64,000 nucleotides of DNA from assembly GCA_034006985.1 (NCBI GenBank), contig JAVERT010000001.1:186001-250000 (forward strand). The letters run 5' to 3'. This DNA comes from Gudongella sp034006985 (GTDB lineage Bacteria > Bacillota > Clostridia > Tissierellales > Tissierellaceae). The notes under the pieces were generated by a model. The model had not been told where the DNA came from and made no database searches. It saw only the letters and a program-made list of their open reading frames with translations. Shown here one piece after another: positions 1 through 9,116 of this stretch. A program made the translations under genes and the position numbers. The first letter of the stretch is position 1. Each line of letters opens with the position of its first letter.

Positions 1-165
1 CGTGTTAAATTTATTTTCTAAATTAGCTCTTATTCCTCCGAAAACAGAGTCAAGAGAGGCTAATATTGCTACCGAAATATAAAGGGTGTATGCCGTGTTA
101 TAAGTATATGGTAATAAAAATCCAATAATTGCTCCAATTAAAATCCCTATTAAAGCATAAACCAT
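1..165 (-). CDS. sbp: Small basic protein Sbp (DUF1290), 3' end cut by window edge
   Basis: The 55 visible residues start MVYALIGILIG and hold a hydrophobic segment, then a YISVAILASLDSVFGG stretch typical of the DUF1290 small basic membrane protein found beside DUF881 genes at the end of dcw clusters in Firmicutes. Its biochemical role is not established. The ATG directly follows the TAA of the upstream DUF881 gene with no gap, and a GAGGGTG ribosome site lies inside that gene's end, so the two are translationally linked. The C-terminus lies outside the window. Confidence 0.85.
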   Translation of the reverse strand, partial: MVYALIGILIGAIIGFLLPYTYNTAYTLYISVAILASLDSVFGGIRANLENKFNT

Positions 166-891
166 TTATTCACCCTCTTCCATAGGTTTTGCAAAATTAA
201 AAGTGAAAATACCTTTGTATGAAGGTATTACTAATTTATCAACGATATATGGCTCTAAACCAATTCCATAAATAGTTCTTAATGTATCTCCATAAGTCCC
301 TGGTGCATTTACAGCCGCCATCAAAACTTTAGGATCTCCTATTGCTTTTATTGTAAATGGAGCACCTAGACTTCTATCATTAACTCTTATTATCGGTCCA
401 CCACATTTAATCTCAGAAATTGAAATTATTCTTTCTTCATTTATACAAATAGCTTCGGCTCCTGCAACCTTAAGATCATTGATAATATTTAGTATATCTA
501 CATCATGTATTATATCATCATTATAACTTATTACATTATTATTGAGCAATAAATTATCAAACATTATTATTTCAATTCCAGGCCCTTCTAATTTTGTATA
601 TCCTGCTTTCATTTTATTCATTTTAAGGTCTGATTCAATTATATCTATTATGTTATCTTCACCGGTTGCTATATTTTGAAGTGCGTAAAGTTCTTCTGAT
701 TTTTGCTCTACTAACTTTTCTAATTCTATTAACTCTATTTTTGCTGCACTTAATTCATTTTTAGCAGTAATAATAGATTTAACCGTAACTGGTGTTATAA
801 GCTCTAAATTTAATTTCATCTGACTTGCAATAAATAATCCAATAATTGCACTTGAGATTATAATTATCAATTTAGGATTTGATTTTTTCAT
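166..891 (-). CDS. DUF881 family protein (second copy)
   Basis: This 241-residue protein has one N-terminal membrane anchor (about residues 8-24), a short coiled coil (about 45-75) and a DUF881 domain to the end, with the family's GYTKLEGPGIEI stretch near residue 98. The domain is predicted to lie outside the membrane. Function is unknown; the family is regularly placed next to ftsQ and sbp, so a link to division or envelope is inferred from position only. It sits 11 bases from another DUF881 gene of the same length, which looks like an old tandem duplication, since the two share layout but little sequence. Confidence 0.85.
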   Translation of the reverse strand: MKKSNPKLIIIISSAIIGLFIASQMKLNLELITPVTVKSIITAKNELSAAKIELIELEKLVEQKSEELYALQNIATGEDNIIDIIESDLKMNKMKAGYTKLEGPGIEIIMFDNLLLNNNVISYNDDIIHDVDILNIINDLKVAGAEAICINEERIISISEIKCGGPIIRVNDRSLGAPFTIKAIGDPKVLMAAVNAPGTYGDTLRTIYGIGLEPYIVDKLVIPSYKGIFTFNFAKPMEEGE

Positions 892-902
892 AAAAGCCCT
901 CC

Positions 903-1631
903 TTAATTGACTGTTTCTTCAACGGGAGTGGCGTAGATAAAGTCTTTTACTCTTCTATATCTTGGTATTTCTACCTCTTTATCTTGAGTTAAATGTACTA
1001 TATAATTATAATTCCTAAGCTGCCATACTATTCCCCATTTTAAGCTAAGTGCTGACTCTAGAGTACTTGCATTCCCTATAGCTTTTATTATTATTGGCGA
1101 ACTAGTTGATACACCATTAATCTCTATATGATTTCCTGCTCTAACTATTTCAGTAAAAGCTGTATATCTTTGATCATTTATGCTTATAGCTTCTGCATCA
1201 GCTGCATTTATGACGCTTATTAACTGTAGTATCAAATCAAGTTCGTCTACTATGCTAAAACTTTCCCCAAATTGTATATCTACTGGTGGGTCGTTAATCT
1301 CTAATATAACTCCAGTTCCTTTTATGTCAGTATATCCTGCAAGCATCCTATATTTCATTGCATCCTTATACAAATTTTCAGCATATATATTGTTCTCTAC
1401 TCCACCTTTTTCGTATTGTAGTATTTTTTCTTCAAGTTCCTTAATCAATCTTAACTGTGACTCTCTTTCAGCTTGAGCTTTCTTTAAGTCATTTGCTAAT
1501 TGTTGAGCTCTTTGAGTAGGTAAGGCTCCTTCACCCACAGATAGATTTACCGTTTTAAACTGAATTGACAATATCAAGCCTAATATAAGAGAAACAAAAA
1601 TTAATGCCAGTATTTCTCCCTTTTTTTTCAT
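903..1631 (-). CDS. DUF881 family protein (first copy)
   Basis: A 242-residue protein with a lysine-rich start, one membrane segment (about residues 8-24), a coiled coil (about 40-75) and a DUF881 domain carrying GYTDIKGTGVILEI near residue 99. It has the same architecture as the next gene downstream. It begins 10 bases after ftsQ in a tightly packed operon, with a GAGG element before the ATG. DUF881 proteins have no assigned reaction; division-related work is inferred only from the neighbours. Confidence 0.85.
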   Translation of the reverse strand: MKKKGEILALIFVSLILGLILSIQFKTVNLSVGEGALPTQRAQQLANDLKKAQAERESQLRLIKELEEKILQYEKGGVENNIYAENLYKDAMKYRMLAGYTDIKGTGVILEINDPPVDIQFGESFSIVDELDLILQLISVINAADAEAISINDQRYTAFTEIVRAGNHIEINGVSTSSPIIIKAIGNASTLESALSLKWGIVWQLRNYNYIVHLTQDKEVEIPRYRRVKDFIYATPVEETVN

Positions 1632-1641
1632 TTAATCAGCC

Positions 1642-2394
1642 TCATTTCTCATCTCGTACAACTATAGGATATTCTCCTTTATTCATTATTATTTTGCTAG
1701 CCAGAATATTTTTAGCTTCTATATCAGCTAATATTTCTTCTAGCATTCTCAACTTATATTTTATATCTATACTAGGTCCAAATTCAACCATAATACCATT
1801 ATATAAATCGATTTTTATATTGTCTTCTATATCATATACTATTTTATTCATTTTGGAAACAATGCTGTTTAATTCGTCATCATTAAAAAAATCAGGTGGT
1901 ATTACTTCATTATCATCTATAAGTAAGCTCTCTCCTGCCTTTATATATTTCCATTCAAAACCTTCAAGTACTGTAATTCCATCCAATTTTTCTTTACTAT
2001 ATTCCAAAACTATACCCTCATTATCCAATACTCCAAAGCTATAATTATATTCTATTTGCATATATGGTTTTCTTTCAAGAATTTCAATTTTAATTTCTCC
2101 TGGTAATTTTTTTATTATTTTTGCAGTTTTAACATACGGATTCATTTCTATTTTTTCTTCTATCTTCTTTTTTGAAGTTTTTATTATATTTTGACCAACT
2201 TGTATCTCCGATTCTAAAACTATATCCGCTTCATTTAATATATTTATCCCTTCTACATTAATAGTTTTGATAGCAAAAAAACTCGTATTTAATGCCCAAA
2301 CTGCAAGTCCAGCAATTACGACTATAAATAATACGATTTTAAAAATTAATCTCCGTTTCCTTTGTTTTCTTTGAACTCTAGTTTCTTTTACCAT
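1642..2394 (-). CDS. ftsQ: Cell division protein FtsQ/DivIB
   Basis: FtsQ (DivIB) is a bitopic membrane protein of the divisome that bridges FtsL, FtsB/DivIC and other parts. The 250-residue product has a basic cytoplasmic tail, a membrane segment (about residues 17-36) and straight after it a POTRA domain (FFAIKTINVEGINIL...), then an extracytoplasmic beta domain. Length and order fit DivIB. It lies 16 bases after murG, its normal place in dcw clusters. The extracellular part is acidic and weakly conserved, as is usual in the family. Confidence 0.9.
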   Translation of the reverse strand: MVKETRVQRKQRKRRLIFKIVLFIVVIAGLAVWALNTSFFAIKTINVEGINILNEADIVLESEIQVGQNIIKTSKKKIEEKIEMNPYVKTAKIIKKLPGEIKIEILERKPYMQIEYNYSFGVLDNEGIVLEYSKEKLDGITVLEGFEWKYIKAGESLLIDDNEVIPPDFFNDDELNSIVSKMNKIVYDIEDNIKIDLYNGIMVEFGPSIDIKYKLRMLEEILADIEAKNILASKIIMNKGEYPIVVRDEK

Positions 2395-2410
2395 TACTTC
2401 ACCTATAATT

Positions 2411-3514
2411 CTATTTTAAATACATTTCAATTTCGTCAACTATTTTTTTAACAGCAAATGGATTTCCGATATTTTTACTCATTTTTGACATTTCTTCAAG
2501 ATGTTCTTTGTTATTAACTAGCTCTAAAACTGTATGGAGTAATTTCCCATCTTTTAGTTCTTCTTCTAAAATCATAATACTTGCCCCAGAATTTTGGAAT
2601 GCCCTTGCATTGTATTCCTGATGATTTTCTGCAGTATATGCCTTTGGAATTAAGATACTTGCTTTACCAACAGCAGATATTTCTGCTAAAGCAATTGCTC
2701 CTCCACTTGTTATTATAAGCTCTGCTGCATTTATTGCATACGGCATTTTATAATAATAAGGAACAATTCTTAAATTTTCATCTAAAACAATCCCTTCTTG
2801 TTTGATCGTTTCTAAAAAGCTATCATAATAAACCTTGCCTGTAACATGGATTAATTGAAGATCCTTTTTCTTATCAATATGTTTTATTAATGTTAAAATT
2901 TCTCTATTTAAACTCTTTTGACCTCCACTACCTCCAAAAGACAATACAAGCGGCTTATCCGTATCTAAGTTTAACTCCTCAATAGCTGTTTCTTTATTTA
3001 TTTTTATCAATGAATTCCTTACAGGATTTCCAGTAAGAAAGATTTTTTCTTCTTTTTTAAAATACTTTTTTGATTCTTCAAATGTAATAAGGACTTTATC
3101 AACAAATCTTGATAACAACTTATTTGCTACGCCTGGAAATGCATTTTGTTCATGTATAACTGCTGGAATACCTATCCTTGCTGCCATAAATACTATGGGT
3201 GCAGATACATATCCACCTGTTCCAATTACAAGATCCGGTTTAAAATCTTTTAATATTTTTTTAGAATCTTTTAGCCCTGTCAATAGCTCTTTTAATGCTA
3301 TAAATGATTTTTTATTTAGTTTTCTAGGTAAACTCTTTACATGAATCGCCTTAAATTCAATTCCAGCGTTTTGAGAAAGTTCTTGCTCTAGACTATTATT
3401 AGTACCTACATATAACATCTCGCATTCCTTATATCTCTCTTTTATTTCTTCTGCAATTGCTAAAGCAGGATAAATATGGCCTCCTGTCCCACCACCACTA
3501 ATTATTACTTTCAT
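2411..3514 (-). CDS. murG: UDP-GlcNAc:undecaprenyl-PP-MurNAc-pentapeptide GlcNAc transferase MurG
   Basis: MurG adds GlcNAc to lipid I to make lipid II on the cytoplasmic membrane face. The 367-residue protein has the N-terminal glycine loop GGGTGGHIYPAL (residues 7-18), the second-domain loop GGSGGQKS near residue 194 and the donor-binding TSGGAIALAE region near 268, all diagnostic for the GT28 fold. Its start overlaps the end of ftsW by 17 bases, so the two are probably translationally coupled. It catalyses the step directly after MraY, also in this cluster. Confidence 0.96.
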   Translation of the reverse strand: MKVIISGGGTGGHIYPALAIAEEIKERYKECEMLYVGTNNSLEQELSQNAGIEFKAIHVKSLPRKLNKKSFIALKELLTGLKDSKKILKDFKPDLVIGTGGYVSAPIVFMAARIGIPAVIHEQNAFPGVANKLLSRFVDKVLITFEESKKYFKKEEKIFLTGNPVRNSLIKINKETAIEELNLDTDKPLVLSFGGSGGQKSLNREILTLIKHIDKKKDLQLIHVTGKVYYDSFLETIKQEGIVLDENLRIVPYYYKMPYAINAAELIITSGGAIALAEISAVGKASILIPKAYTAENHQEYNARAFQNSGASIMILEEELKDGKLLHTVLELVNNKEHLEEMSKMSKNIGNPFAVKKIVDEIEMYLK

Positions 3515-4631
3515 TTTTTTTCTCCTTTGTTGTATACCTCGATATGTTCATTAAAATTCCAAGTCCAACTAAATAAAGCACCAAGGATGTCCCGCCATAG
3601 CTTATAAGAGGTAATGTAATCCCTGTTACAGGAATACTAGATGTAACAACTCCTATATTTATAAAACTTTGTATAGCTAGTAGTGATGTTATACCTGTTG
3701 CTAGATAAGTTCCAAATGCATCTCTTGCATTCTGAGCAATTATAAATCCTCTATATATAATAACACTATATAAAGCTAAAACAAATAAGCTTCCTATAAG
3801 TCCAAGTTCTTCCCCTAGGATTGAGAATATAAAGTCATTATATGGCTCTGGAATATAAAAAAACTTTTGCTTACTCTGACCTAAGCCCACTCCAAAAATC
3901 CCACCAGAACCTAATGCATAAAGCGATTGAACAATTTGCCATCCATCACCTAGCTTATCTGCGAAAGGATCTTTAAAAGCTAAAACTCTTCTTAATCTAT
4001 ACTCATTCCCTTCAGAATATAGTGCAATTTTTAAAAATCCAACTGTTCCTAAACCAATCAATACAATTATCGGCAGATGCATTCCCGCCACAAAAAACAT
4101 ACTAAATAATGCGCCTGCAACAGTTGCAGCAGTACTCAAATCTCTCTGAAAGTATATTAATCCAACAACAAAAATTATTATTAGAATCGCTGGTAGGGCT
4201 CCTTGTATATACTGTCTTACCCTCTTGTGTTTATTATCTAGAAAAGTAGCAAAAAATAATATGCTTCCTAGCTTAATTCCATCTGAAGGCATATATGTAG
4301 TAAATCCTAAATCAAGCCATCTTGTCGCACCTTTTATTTCGATTCCCAATGGTGTAAAAAGTAATAATGCTAGAAATATAGATAGGATAAATATTTTATT
4401 TGCATGCTTTTTCCAGATTTTATAATCCAAATTACTCATTGCTATCATCAGAAAAAATCCAATAAATGCCCAAAATATATGTCTTTGCGCATAATGCATT
4501 GAATCGCTATATCTAACAACTCCATCTGGTCCACTAGAACTATATACCATAACAATCCCTATAAAAACTAATGAGATTACAGCTATTAATAACATAAAAT
4601 CTATTGGTTTTTTCTTCTTCCGCTTTTTCAT
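3498..4631 (-). CDS. ftsW: Lipid II polymerase FtsW (SEDS family; SpoVE possible)
   Basis: SEDS proteins polymerise lipid II into glycan together with a class B PBP. The 377-residue protein has about ten membrane segments, the large loop with FKDPFADKLGDGWQIVQSL, PEPYNDFIFSILGEELG and the C-terminal PVTGITLPLISYGGTS signature. Two usually constant spots differ: QRDLSTA (162-168), where Q-P-D/H-x-S/G-T-A is common, and MPSDGIK (114-120), where PSE-x-x-K is usual. It may equally be annotated SpoVE; the sequence alone does not separate them, and position in dcw favours FtsW. Confidence 0.92.
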   Translation of the reverse strand: MKKRKKKKPIDFMLLIAVISLVFIGIVMVYSSSGPDGVVRYSDSMHYAQRHIFWAFIGFFLMIAMSNLDYKIWKKHANKIFILSIFLALLLFTPLGIEIKGATRWLDLGFTTYMPSDGIKLGSILFFATFLDNKHKRVRQYIQGALPAILIIIFVVGLIYFQRDLSTAATVAGALFSMFFVAGMHLPIIVLIGLGTVGFLKIALYSEGNEYRLRRVLAFKDPFADKLGDGWQIVQSLYALGSGGIFGVGLGQSKQKFFYIPEPYNDFIFSILGEELGLIGSLFVLALYSVIIYRGFIIAQNARDAFGTYLATGITSLLAIQSFINIGVVTSSIPVTGITLPLISYGGTSLVLYLVGLGILMNISRYTTKEKKNESNN

Positions 4632-4638
4632 TTCTTAA

Positions 4639-5997
4639 TCACTCCGTTAGTTCCATAACCAATTTCTTAAAATGGTCTCCTCTTTCTTCGAAACAATTAT
4701 ACATATCCCAACTTGCACAAGCCGGTGAAAGCAAGACATTTGTACCTGGTTTGCTAATTTCTATAGCTTTTAGAACTGCTCCCTCCATATTATCTAAAAT
4801 ATAAATATCTTTAATATCTTTTTTAAGTGCCGACTCTTTAATTAGGTATTTAGTTTGGCCAATAAGTATTAAAGATTCCACCTTATTCTTAAAGTTGTCT
4901 ATCAATTTATCATAAGTAGCTCCCTTATCATATCCTCCTGCAATCAATACAAGTGGCCCTTCTAAAGCCTCTATAGCTTTGATTGTAGAGTCTATATTAG
5001 TGCCTTTTGAATCATTGTAGTATTTAACATCTTTATGCTCACCTACAAATTCTAATCGATGAGGAACTCCTTTAAATCTTTTTATAGTCGATGCAATAAT
5101 ATTTGTATCTATTCTAAATGCTTTTGCTAACCCAATGACACCACATATATTTTCTAAATTATGTTTTCCTAATAATTTTATATCATCAAGTGAAATAATC
5201 ATTTCTTCTATACCTTCGTTTTTATAAACAATATGGTCTTTTTTAATAAATATTCCATCAGATAATTCTTCTTTAACACTAAACCATATAGTTTGAGAAG
5301 AAACTGAATCTTTTAATTTTCTCAAAATAGGATCATCATAGTTTAATACCAGATAATCATCCTGAGTTTGATTTTTAAAAATCTTTAGTTTTGCATCGAT
5401 ATAGTTTTCTATTGTTTTATGCCAGTCTAGATGATCTGGAGTAATATTCAATAGCAGTGCTACTTTAGGTCTAAATGAATATGTATGTTCAAGTTGAAAA
5501 CTACTTAGTTCTATAACTAAAACATCTTCTTTCTTAACTTCTTCAATCTTCTCTAATATTCCAACTCCGACATTGCCTGTAACAAAAGTTTTCTTTCCCC
5601 AAGCTCTAAATATCTCACCTGCAAGTATAGTCGATGTGGTTTTCCCATTTGTGCCTGTTATTCCAACTATATTTTGGGTGTTTCTAAGAAAATATGCTAA
5701 TTCTATGTCAGAAATTACTAGTATATTCATCTCTTTCGCTTTTTGTAGCATAATATGATCAGGTTTTATGCCAGGACTTTTTACAATTAAGTCTATATTT
5801 TGAAGTTCTTTTAAATTATCAATTTCTATAATTTTGACACTTAAGAAGTTTTCATCCTTTAATTTTTGCTCAATAATGTGAATTGGTTTATTGTCATAAA
5901 CAAAAATATCAGTAGTATGTTTTTTTAAAATTTTTAACGACGAAACTCCCGTTACTCCAAGTCCCATTATTAAAATTCTTTTGTTTTTTATTTCCAT
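4639..5997 (-). CDS. murD: UDP-N-acetylmuramoylalanine--D-glutamate ligase MurD
   Basis: MurD adds D-glutamate to UDP-MurNAc-L-Ala using ATP, in the cytoplasm. The protein shows the N-terminal nucleotide-binding loop MGLGVTGVSS, the ATP loop GTNGKTTS (about residues 115-122 from the ATG), the central NITPDHLDWH motif and the C-terminal YNDSKGTNIDS motif. A GTG three codons earlier (6006) is possible, but the ATG at 5997 gives the standard N-terminus and a better spaced GAG site. It follows mraY by a few bases. It is the only Mur ligase in this cluster. Confidence 0.95.
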   Translation of the reverse strand: MEIKNKRILIMGLGVTGVSSLKILKKHTTDIFVYDNKPIHIIEQKLKDENFLSVKIIEIDNLKELQNIDLIVKSPGIKPDHIMLQKAKEMNILVISDIELAYFLRNTQNIVGITGTNGKTTSTILAGEIFRAWGKKTFVTGNVGVGILEKIEEVKKEDVLVIELSSFQLEHTYSFRPKVALLLNITPDHLDWHKTIENYIDAKLKIFKNQTQDDYLVLNYDDPILRKLKDSVSSQTIWFSVKEELSDGIFIKKDHIVYKNEGIEEMIISLDDIKLLGKHNLENICGVIGLAKAFRIDTNIIASTIKRFKGVPHRLEFVGEHKDVKYYNDSKGTNIDSTIKAIEALEGPLVLIAGGYDKGATYDKLIDNFKNKVESLILIGQTKYLIKESALKKDIKDIYILDNMEGAVLKAIEISKPGTNVLLSPACASWDMYNCFEERGDHFKKLVMELTE

Positions 5998-6012
5998 ATA
6001 AACCACTCATCT

Positions 6013-6978
6013 CTATAAAATAGTTACAATTCCAATTATTGCAAGTAAAAGAGTTACTGCCCAAAAAGACCACACGACTTTTATTTCTTTCCAACCAATT
6101 TGTTCAAAATGATGATGTAGTGGTGCCATTTTAAAGAATCTCTTTCCTGTCGTTTTAAAATAAAACACTTGAATTATAACTGAAAGTGCTTCTGCAAAAA
6201 ACACCCCACCTATAATAGGAATAAATAAATATGTTCTAGATAAAATAGCTACTGCAGATAATGCTCCTCCTAAAGCTAAAGAACCTGTATCTCCCATAAA
6301 TACTTTAGCAGGATTGTAATTGATTATCAAAAATCCCATAAGTGAGCCTGCAATAATAATAGAAACTAAACTTATATCAAATTGTTCCATTCTATAGCTT
6401 ATAAAAGAAAAGGATGCAAATACTATTATAGATATCCCTGTAGCAAGTCCATCAAGTCCATCTGTTAAATTAACAGCATTTACTGTTCCAAGCACAACTA
6501 TCAATAGAAATGGTACAATCCATATCCCCAAATTTAGATTAACTCCACCAATTAAAGGTAAAATCGCTACTTCTGGATTAGGTATACTAGTTTGAAAATA
6601 TATTATAAGTAATATCGCCACTATTATTTGACCAATTATTTTTTGATATGCTCTTAATCCTAAATTCCTTTTTTTGACAACTTTTATATAATCATCAAGA
6701 TATCCAATAGCTCCAAATCCCAGCATTGAAAGTAAGATTACTATTCCATTTATACTTTTATTGCCAAGTAATACAAATATAAGCAAAGATGAAACTATAA
6801 ATACTAAACCACCCATTGTAGGTGTTCCTGTTTTCGCTAAATGAGACTGTGGCCCATCTTCTCTGATACTTTGACCGATTTTCAATCTTTTTAGTAGGGG
6901 TATCATCCTTGGACCTAAAATTGAACTTAATAAGAACGATAAAAACATTGCAATTAAAGCTTTTAATTCAAAACTCAT
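6013..6978 (-). CDS. mraY: Phospho-N-acetylmuramoyl-pentapeptide transferase MraY
   Basis: MraY transfers phospho-MurNAc-pentapeptide to undecaprenyl phosphate, making lipid I in the membrane. The 321-residue, ten-helix protein has the family signatures GTPTMGG, KVVKKRNLGL, NAVNLTDGLDGLA with the paired aspartates, NPAKVFMGDTGSLALGG, and the C-terminal MAPLHHHFE motif. In most clostridial clusters murE and/or murF sit just upstream; here a 114-base non-coding stretch with a perfect hairpin separates it from the PBP gene. A TATAAT element 33 bases before the ATG suggests it may have its own promoter. Confidence 0.96.
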   Translation of the reverse strand: MSFELKALIAMFLSFLLSSILGPRMIPLLKRLKIGQSIREDGPQSHLAKTGTPTMGGLVFIVSSLLIFVLLGNKSINGIVILLSMLGFGAIGYLDDYIKVVKKRNLGLRAYQKIIGQIIVAILLIIYFQTSIPNPEVAILPLIGGVNLNLGIWIVPFLLIVVLGTVNAVNLTDGLDGLATGISIIVFASFSFISYRMEQFDISLVSIIIAGSLMGFLIINYNPAKVFMGDTGSLALGGALSAVAILSRTYLFIPIIGGVFFAEALSVIIQVFYFKTTGKRFFKMAPLHHHFEQIGWKEIKVVWSFWAVTLLLAIIGIVTIL

Positions 6979-7011
6979 AAAACTACTCCTTCCAATTTCT
7001 ATACCATTCCT

Positions 7012-7017
7012 ATTATA
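7012..7017 (-). promoter_or_regulatory. Possible -10 element for mraY
   Basis: The minus strand reads TATAAT here, 33 bases before the mraY ATG. No good -35 lies at the right distance, so this is only a candidate. If real, mraY to sbp can be transcribed apart from the mraZ-ftsI part. Confidence 0.35.
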
Positions 7018-7061
7018 GTAAAAAAATATATTTTTTACCAGTGTTTTAATAAGTTTTGAAT

Positions 7062-7086
7062 AAAGACAACTAGATTAGTTGTCTTT
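7062..7086 (-). terminator. Perfect 11-bp hairpin between ftsI and mraY
   Basis: AAAGACAACTA and TAGTTGTCTTT pair perfectly around a 3-base loop, 7 bases after the PBP stop codon. The tail on the minus strand is ATTCAAAA rather than a T run, so it may be a weak terminator or a 3'-end stabiliser between the two halves of the dcw cluster. Confidence 0.6.
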
Positions 7087-7092
7087 AAAGGT

Positions 7093-9105
7093 TTACTCAA
7101 TGCTTTCTTCTGATAAAACAGGCACATTTAAACCAGATTCTAAATAAAGATCTATTATACTTCCTTTTTCAGTAGGTTCATTATTTTTAGGAAATTGGTC
7201 TATTACAAGTGTATCTTGTGTAAATTCTTCATATTCTGTTGTATATTTAAAACCTGCTTCTGATAGTATTTGTCCTGCTTCACTTATTTTTAATCCTACA
7301 ACATTTGGTACAGGTGCTAATTCCTCAATAAGCTCAGATTCTTCTTCAGTATACACTCTTGGTACTTCTAAGTACTGTAGTGTATTCTCTATTACATACT
7401 TCGCATATGGGCCTGCAACAGTTCCACCATAGTATACTCCTGTTGGTTCATCAACAATTACTAGTATTGCAATCTCAGGGTCATCAATAGGCGCTATTCC
7501 ACCAAAGGAAGAAATGTACTTTTCATCCACATAACGACCATCTATTATTTTTTGCGCAGTCCCAGTTTTACCACCAACTCGATATCCCGGGATATATGCT
7601 TTCCTACCTGTCCCTTCATTTACAGTTTGTTCTAACATTGTCAGAATTTCATTTGCTGTTTTTTCACTAATAACTTGTCTTTTTTTAATAGGTTCAAATT
7701 TTTGGATTATATTCTCTTCATCATCAATAATACTATCTACCATATAGGGTGTCATTAAATTTCCACCATTTGCTATCACCGAAATAGCATTTATCATTTG
7801 TATTGGTGTTACTGCAATACCATGACCATAGGATAATGTTGCCAAATTTACCTCTTTTATAGAATCTACACTAATCGGGATAATACCTTTTTGCTCTCCA
7901 AGCAAATCAATACCTGTAGGTTCACCAAATCCAAAGGCTTTAATATACTCAAACATTTTTTCTCGTCCAAGTTGTCTTGCCATCTCTACAAATGCAACAT
8001 TACAAGAATTACTAAAGGCCTCCGAAAAATCTTGGTCTCCATGTGGATCATACCAGCTTGAACATCTTATTACAACGCCTTTGATATCCCTAACAAAGCC
8101 ATTACAAAAGTAGTGCGTATTCAAATTCGCAGATGCTTCTTCCAAGCTCGCAGCTGCGGTTACTATCTTAAATGTAGAACCTGGCTCATATATGTCATTT
8201 ATTGCATAATTTCTCCACATTTCGAACCATTTTTCTTGTCTTTCCTCTGGTTCTAAAGCCTCCCAAGCTTCGTTAATATCTTCATCTAGGTTTATCCTTG
8301 GATTGTTTGGATCATAATCTGGCTTATTTGCAAGGGCTAAGATTTCTCCAGTTTTTGGATTCATAACAATTATTGAAACGCTCTTAGCTTTATTATTTAT
8401 TAAGGCGTCCTCAGAAGCCTGCTCAGCAAAATGTTGTATTGTTTCATCAATTGTTAGTTTTAAAGCATTCCCATGTCTAGCCTCATAAATTTTTTCTGTA
8501 TCAAAAGGAAGCTGTCTATTATCTCTATCTGTCACTTTCACCCAAACTCCTGGTACTCCTGTAAGATATTTTTCATAAACTTTCTCTAATCCATATAAAC
8601 CATTATTATCTATGCCAGTAAAGCCGAGTATATACGCTGCAAAGTTCCCAAAAGGGTAATATCTCTTATTATCATCTACTATTGATATTCCCCTTATCCC
8701 AAGATTCCTAATCTCTTCTGCTTGTTCTCTTGTGATGTATTGTTGTATTTTCACAACATTGGTATCTTTTGATATTAATTCAAGAATATAGTCTTGATCT
8801 ATTTCGATAATGGATTTTAATAATCTTGCAGTTTCTTCTTTATTTTCAATATCTGAAGGCGTAGCCCAGAGAGTAAAAGAAGTTACATTTACCGCCATTT
8901 TCCTTCCATTCCTATCGTAAATTATGCCTCTTTCAGATTTTATGTCAATATTTTTTGTCCACTGTAGAAGTGCTCCTTTTTTATACTCATCACTATTTAT
9001 GACTTGAACTTTTACAAGTCTATAGGCTAAAAAAAACACGATTAAAGCTACTATTATACGAGCAAACTTTAATCGGTTTTTACTTGAATTACTTGTTTTA
9101 TGCAA
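7093..9105 (-). CDS. ftsI: Class B penicillin-binding protein with one PASTA domain (FtsI / SpoVD type)
   Basis: A peptidoglycan D,D-transpeptidase of the divisome, working with FtsW. The 670-residue protein has one N-terminal membrane anchor (about 13-30), a dimerisation domain, then a transpeptidase with the three catalytic motifs STFK (310-313, nucleophile Ser310), SCN (367-369) and KTG (513-515). A single PASTA domain (VPNVVGLKISEAGQ..., about 598-660) ends the protein. It lies between ftsL and mraY. SpoVD of spore formers has the same architecture, so FtsI versus SpoVD cannot be settled from this window; being the only such gene in the cluster favours a vegetative division role. Confidence 0.93.
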   Translation of the reverse strand: MHKTSNSSKNRLKFARIIVALIVFFLAYRLVKVQVINSDEYKKGALLQWTKNIDIKSERGIIYDRNGRKMAVNVTSFTLWATPSDIENKEETARLLKSIIEIDQDYILELISKDTNVVKIQQYITREQAEEIRNLGIRGISIVDDNKRYYPFGNFAAYILGFTGIDNNGLYGLEKVYEKYLTGVPGVWVKVTDRDNRQLPFDTEKIYEARHGNALKLTIDETIQHFAEQASEDALINNKAKSVSIIVMNPKTGEILALANKPDYDPNNPRINLDEDINEAWEALEPEERQEKWFEMWRNYAINDIYEPGSTFKIVTAAASLEEASANLNTHYFCNGFVRDIKGVVIRCSSWYDPHGDQDFSEAFSNSCNVAFVEMARQLGREKMFEYIKAFGFGEPTGIDLLGEQKGIIPISVDSIKEVNLATLSYGHGIAVTPIQMINAISVIANGGNLMTPYMVDSIIDDEENIIQKFEPIKKRQVISEKTANEILTMLEQTVNEGTGRKAYIPGYRVGGKTGTAQKIIDGRYVDEKYISSFGGIAPIDDPEIAILVIVDEPTGVYYGGTVAGPYAKYVIENTLQYLEVPRVYTEEESELIEELAPVPNVVGLKISEAGQILSEAGFKYTTEYEEFTQDTLVIDQFPKNNEPTEKGSIIDLYLESGLNVPVLSEESIE

Positions 9106-9116
9106 TATAACCCCTC

